The notes below the pieces were generated by a model. The model searched no databases. It worked only from the letters and a program-made list of their open reading frames with translations, and was not told the DNA's origin. Position numbers and translations under genes: made by a program. A stretch of 64,000 bases of DNA, taken from positions 372,001 through 436,000 of the forward strand of contig NZ_MOAL01000003.1 of the NCBI RefSeq assembly GCF_003731765.1, in the 5' to 3' direction. Below, in pieces: positions 61,798 through 64,000 of the stretch; positions within the stretch are counted from its first letter, which is position 1, and every line of letters starts with the position of its first letter. The stretch comes from Pseudomonas chlororaphis (GTDB taxonomy: Bacteria; Pseudomonadota; Gammaproteobacteria; Pseudomonadales; Pseudomonadaceae).

Positions 61798-64000
61798 TCA
61801 GCAGTCCAGTGGGTTGCGTTTTTCCGGGTTGATACCGAACTTGGCGATGGCTTCAGCCACAACCTTAGGTTCGATGTCACCACGGTCAGCCAAGGCTTCC
61901 AGGGCTGCCAACACCACGAAATGACGATCGACTTCGAAGAAATGACGCAGTTTCTTGCGGCTGTCGCTGCGGCCGAAACCGTCGGTGCCCAGCACTTTGA
62001 ATTCCTTGGAAGGAACCCACTGACGGATCTGCTCGGCAAACAGCTTCATGTAGTCGGTGGAGGCGATGACCGGGCCTTTACGGCCGGTCAGGCATTCTTC
62101 GACGAAGGTGCGCTGTGGCTTCTGGCCAGGGTGCAGGCGGTTGTGACGCTCTACGGCCAGGCCGTCGCGACGCAGTTCGTTGAAGCTGGTAACGCTCCAT
62201 ACGTCAGCGCCGATGTTGAACTCGTCACGCAGGATCTTCGCCGCTTCACGCACTTCACGCAGGATGGTGCCGGAGCCCATCAGCTGTACGTGGTGTGCCG
62301 CTTCCTTGGTGTCTTCTTCGAGCAGGTACATGCCCTTGATGATGCCTTCCTCGACACCGGCCGGCATGGCTGGTTGCTGGTAGGACTCGTTCATCACGGT
62401 GATGTAGTAGAAAACGTCCTGCTGCTCTTCGGTCATCTTCTTCATGCCGTCCTGGATGATCACCGCCAGCTCGTAGCCGTAGGTTGGATCAAAGGTGCGG
62501 CAGTTCGGGATGGTGGCAGCCAGGATGTGGCTGTGACCGTCTTCGTGTTGCAGGCCTTCGCCGTTCAGCGTGGTGCGGCCGGCGGTGCCGCCGATCAGGA
62601 AGCCACGGGTGCGGCTGTCGCCAGCGGCCCAGGCCAGGTCACCGATACGCTGGAAGCCGAACATCGAGTAGAAGATGTAGAACGGCAGCATGGGCTGGTT
62701 GTGGCTGGAGTACGAAGTACCGGCAGCGATGAAGGAGCTCATGGCGCCCGCTTCGTTGATGCCTTCTTCGAGGATCTGGCCCTTTTTGTCTTCCTTGTAG
62801 AACATCACCTGGTCTTTATCGACTGGCTCGTAGAGCTGGCCGACGGACGAGTAGATGCCCAACTGACGGAACATGCCTTCCATACCGAAGGTACGGGCTT
62901 CGTCCGGGATGATCGGAACGATGCGTGGGCCGATGTCCTTGTCCTTGACCAGTTGCGCGAGGATCCGCACGAAGGCCATGGTGGTGGAGATTTCACGGTC
63001 GCCCGAGCCGTCGAGGATGGCTTTGAGGGTGTCCAGGTCCGGCGTTGGTACGCTGAAGCTCTGGGCGCGGCGCTGTGGCACGAAACCGCCCAGTGCAGTG
63101 CGACGCTCGCTGAGGTAGCGTGCTTCGGCGCTGTTTGGCTCTGGCTTGAAGAACGGCAGGTTCTCCAGCTCTTCGTCCTTGACCGGAATGTCGAAGCGGT
63201 CGCGGAACAACTTCAGGCTGTCGACATCGACTTTCTTGGTGTTGTGCGCGGTGTTTTTCGCTTCGCCGGCACCGGTGCCATAACCCTTGATGGTCTTGGC
63301 CAGGATGACGGTAGGTTGTTCTTTGTGGTTGACCGCTTCGTGGTACGCCGCATAGACCTTGTACGGGTCGTGGCCGCCACGGTTGAGTTTCCAGATCTCG
63401 TCGTCGGACAGATCGGCAACCATCGCCTTGAGTTCAGGCGTGTTGAAGAAGTGTTCACGTACGAACGCGCCGTCTTTGGCTTTGTAGTTCTGGTACTCGC
63501 CGTCGATGACTTCGTCCATGCGGCGTTGCAGGATGCCGTCGACGTCCTTGGCCAGCAGTGGGTCCCAGAAACGGCCCCAGATGACTTTGGTGACGTTCCA
63601 CTGAGCACCGCGGAACACGCCTTCGAGTTCCTGGATGATCTTGCCGTTGCCGCGAACCGGGCCGTCGAGGCGCTGCAGGTTGCAGTTGATGACGAAGATC
63701 AGGTTGTCCAGTTTCTCGCGGCCGGCCAGGGAGATGGCGCCCAGGGATTCCGGCTCGTCACACTCGCCGTCGCCCAGGAAGCACCAGACTTTCTGTTTGC
63801 CTTCCGGAATGAAGCCACGGGCTTCCAGGTACTTCATGAAGCGTGCCTGGTAGATCGCCTGGATTGGGCCCAGGCCCATGGACACAGTCGGGAACTGCCA
63901 GAAATCAGGCATCAGCCAAGGGTGCGGATAGGACGAAAGGCCCTGGCCGTCCACTTCCTGGCGGAAGTTGTTCATTTGTTCTTCGGTAATGCGACCTTCC
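61798..64000 (-). CDS. aceE: pyruvate dehydrogenase E1 component, homodimeric type (5' end missing)
   Basis: The visible 733 residues are the C-terminal part of an about 880-residue E1. The frame runs off the window at 64000, where it reads EGRITEEQMNNF, so the start is outside. The thiamine diphosphate motif GDGECDEPESLG...NCN is present near the window end. ARTFGMEGMFRQLGIYSS and GTAGRTTLNGEGLQHEDGHSH are typical of the AceE family. E1 decarboxylates pyruvate and acetylates the lipoyl groups of AceF. Confidence 0.97.
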   Translation of the reverse strand, partial: EGRITEEQMNNFRQEVDGQGLSSYPHPWLMPDFWQFPTVSMGLGPIQAIYQARFMKYLEARGFIPEGKQKVWCFLGDGECDEPESLGAISLAGREKLDNLIFVINCNLQRLDGPVRGNGKIIQELEGVFRGAQWNVTKVIWGRFWDPLLAKDVDGILQRRMDEVIDGEYQNYKAKDGAFVREHFFNTPELKAMVADLSDDEIWKLNRGGHDPYKVYAAYHEAVNHKEQPTVILAKTIKGYGTGAGEAKNTAHNTKKVDVDSLKLFRDRFDIPVKDEELENLPFFKPEPNSAEARYLSERRTALGGFVPQRRAQSFSVPTPDLDTLKAILDGSGDREISTTMAFVRILAQLVKDKDIGPRIVPIIPDEARTFGMEGMFRQLGIYSSVGQLYEPVDKDQVMFYKEDKKGQILEEGINEAGAMSSFIAAGTSYSSHNQPMLPFYIFYSMFGFQRIGDLAWAAGDSRTRGFLIGGTAGRTTLNGEGLQHEDGHSHILAATIPNCRTFDPTYGYELAVIIQDGMKKMTEEQQDVFYYITVMNESYQQPAMPAGVEEGIIKGMYLLEEDTKEAAHHVQLMGSGTILREVREAAKILRDEFNIGADVWSVTSFNELRRDGLAVERHNRLHPGQKPQRTFVEECLTGRKGPVIASTDYMKLFAEQIRQWVPSKEFKVLGTDGFGRSDSRKKLRHFFEVDRHFVVLAALEALADRGDIEPKVVAEAIAKFGINPEKRNPLDC

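Overview
The window is chromosomal DNA of a Pseudomonas, most likely of the P. fluorescens group. The evidence is the GC-rich codon usage, the P. aeruginosa-like backbone order (pilP-pilQ-aroK-aroB-damX-like-gltB-gltD-hemE at the left; selO, mscK-like, cvrA, acyl-CoA dehydrogenase, msrA, dipA-like, aceF, aceE at the right) and REP palindromes typical of fluorescent pseudomonads. No tRNA, rRNA, insertion sequence or CRISPR array was seen.

Layout. Positions 1-5065 (+): end of the type IV pilus operon (pilP 3' end, an unusually short pilQ secretin), shikimate genes aroK and aroB, and a SPOR/AAA protein. 5416-11404 (+): glutamate synthase gltB and gltD, with a REP-like inverted repeat between them. 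11617-12684 (+): hemE with a terminator. 12838-15117: an MFS exporter and a divergent LysR regulator.

15204-34363 (all -) is the main accessory feature: a tightly packed run of 22 genes, mostly overlapping by 1-30 bases, which I read as an aryl polyene (APE) pigment cluster. It has two acyl carrier proteins, three ketosynthase-type proteins, a ketoreductase, two dehydratases (one fused to the adenylating ligase), a thioesterase, two acyltransferases, a glycosyltransferase, a LolA-like carrier, an MMPL exporter, a DUF3261 lipoprotein and a methyltransferase. Added to this core are an aromatic amino acid ammonia-lyase that could make the aryl starter, a flavin enzyme with a halogenase-type motif, and a cation/proton antiporter. 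A sigma70-like promoter candidate lies just upstream on the minus strand. The proposed flow is: lyase makes an aryl acrylate, the ligase loads it on an ACP, KS/KR/DH cycles extend the polyene, acyl- and glycosyltransferases attach it to a lipid, and LolA/MMPL/lipoproteins move it to the outer membrane.

34703-44893: an orphan ParA-type ATPase, trxC, a small acidic protein, a higBA-type toxin-antitoxin pair with a palindrome upstream, the AMPylase selO, a large mechanosensitive channel, a K+/H+ antiporter, and a small TIGR02449/ZapA gene pair that looks like a paralogue of the usual zapB-zapA locus. 45021-52906: acyl-CoA dehydrogenase, then divergent putA and putP around a control region carrying five GTTGCA-type PutA operator motifs. 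52988-64000: DUF2165 protein, metY (with interleaved inverted repeats in its leader), rlmJ, msrA, a DipA-like c-di-GMP phosphodiesterase, and the pyruvate dehydrogenase genes aceE (cut by the window end) and aceF (three lipoyl domains).

All identifications are from reading motifs and neighbourhoods by eye; no database search was run.
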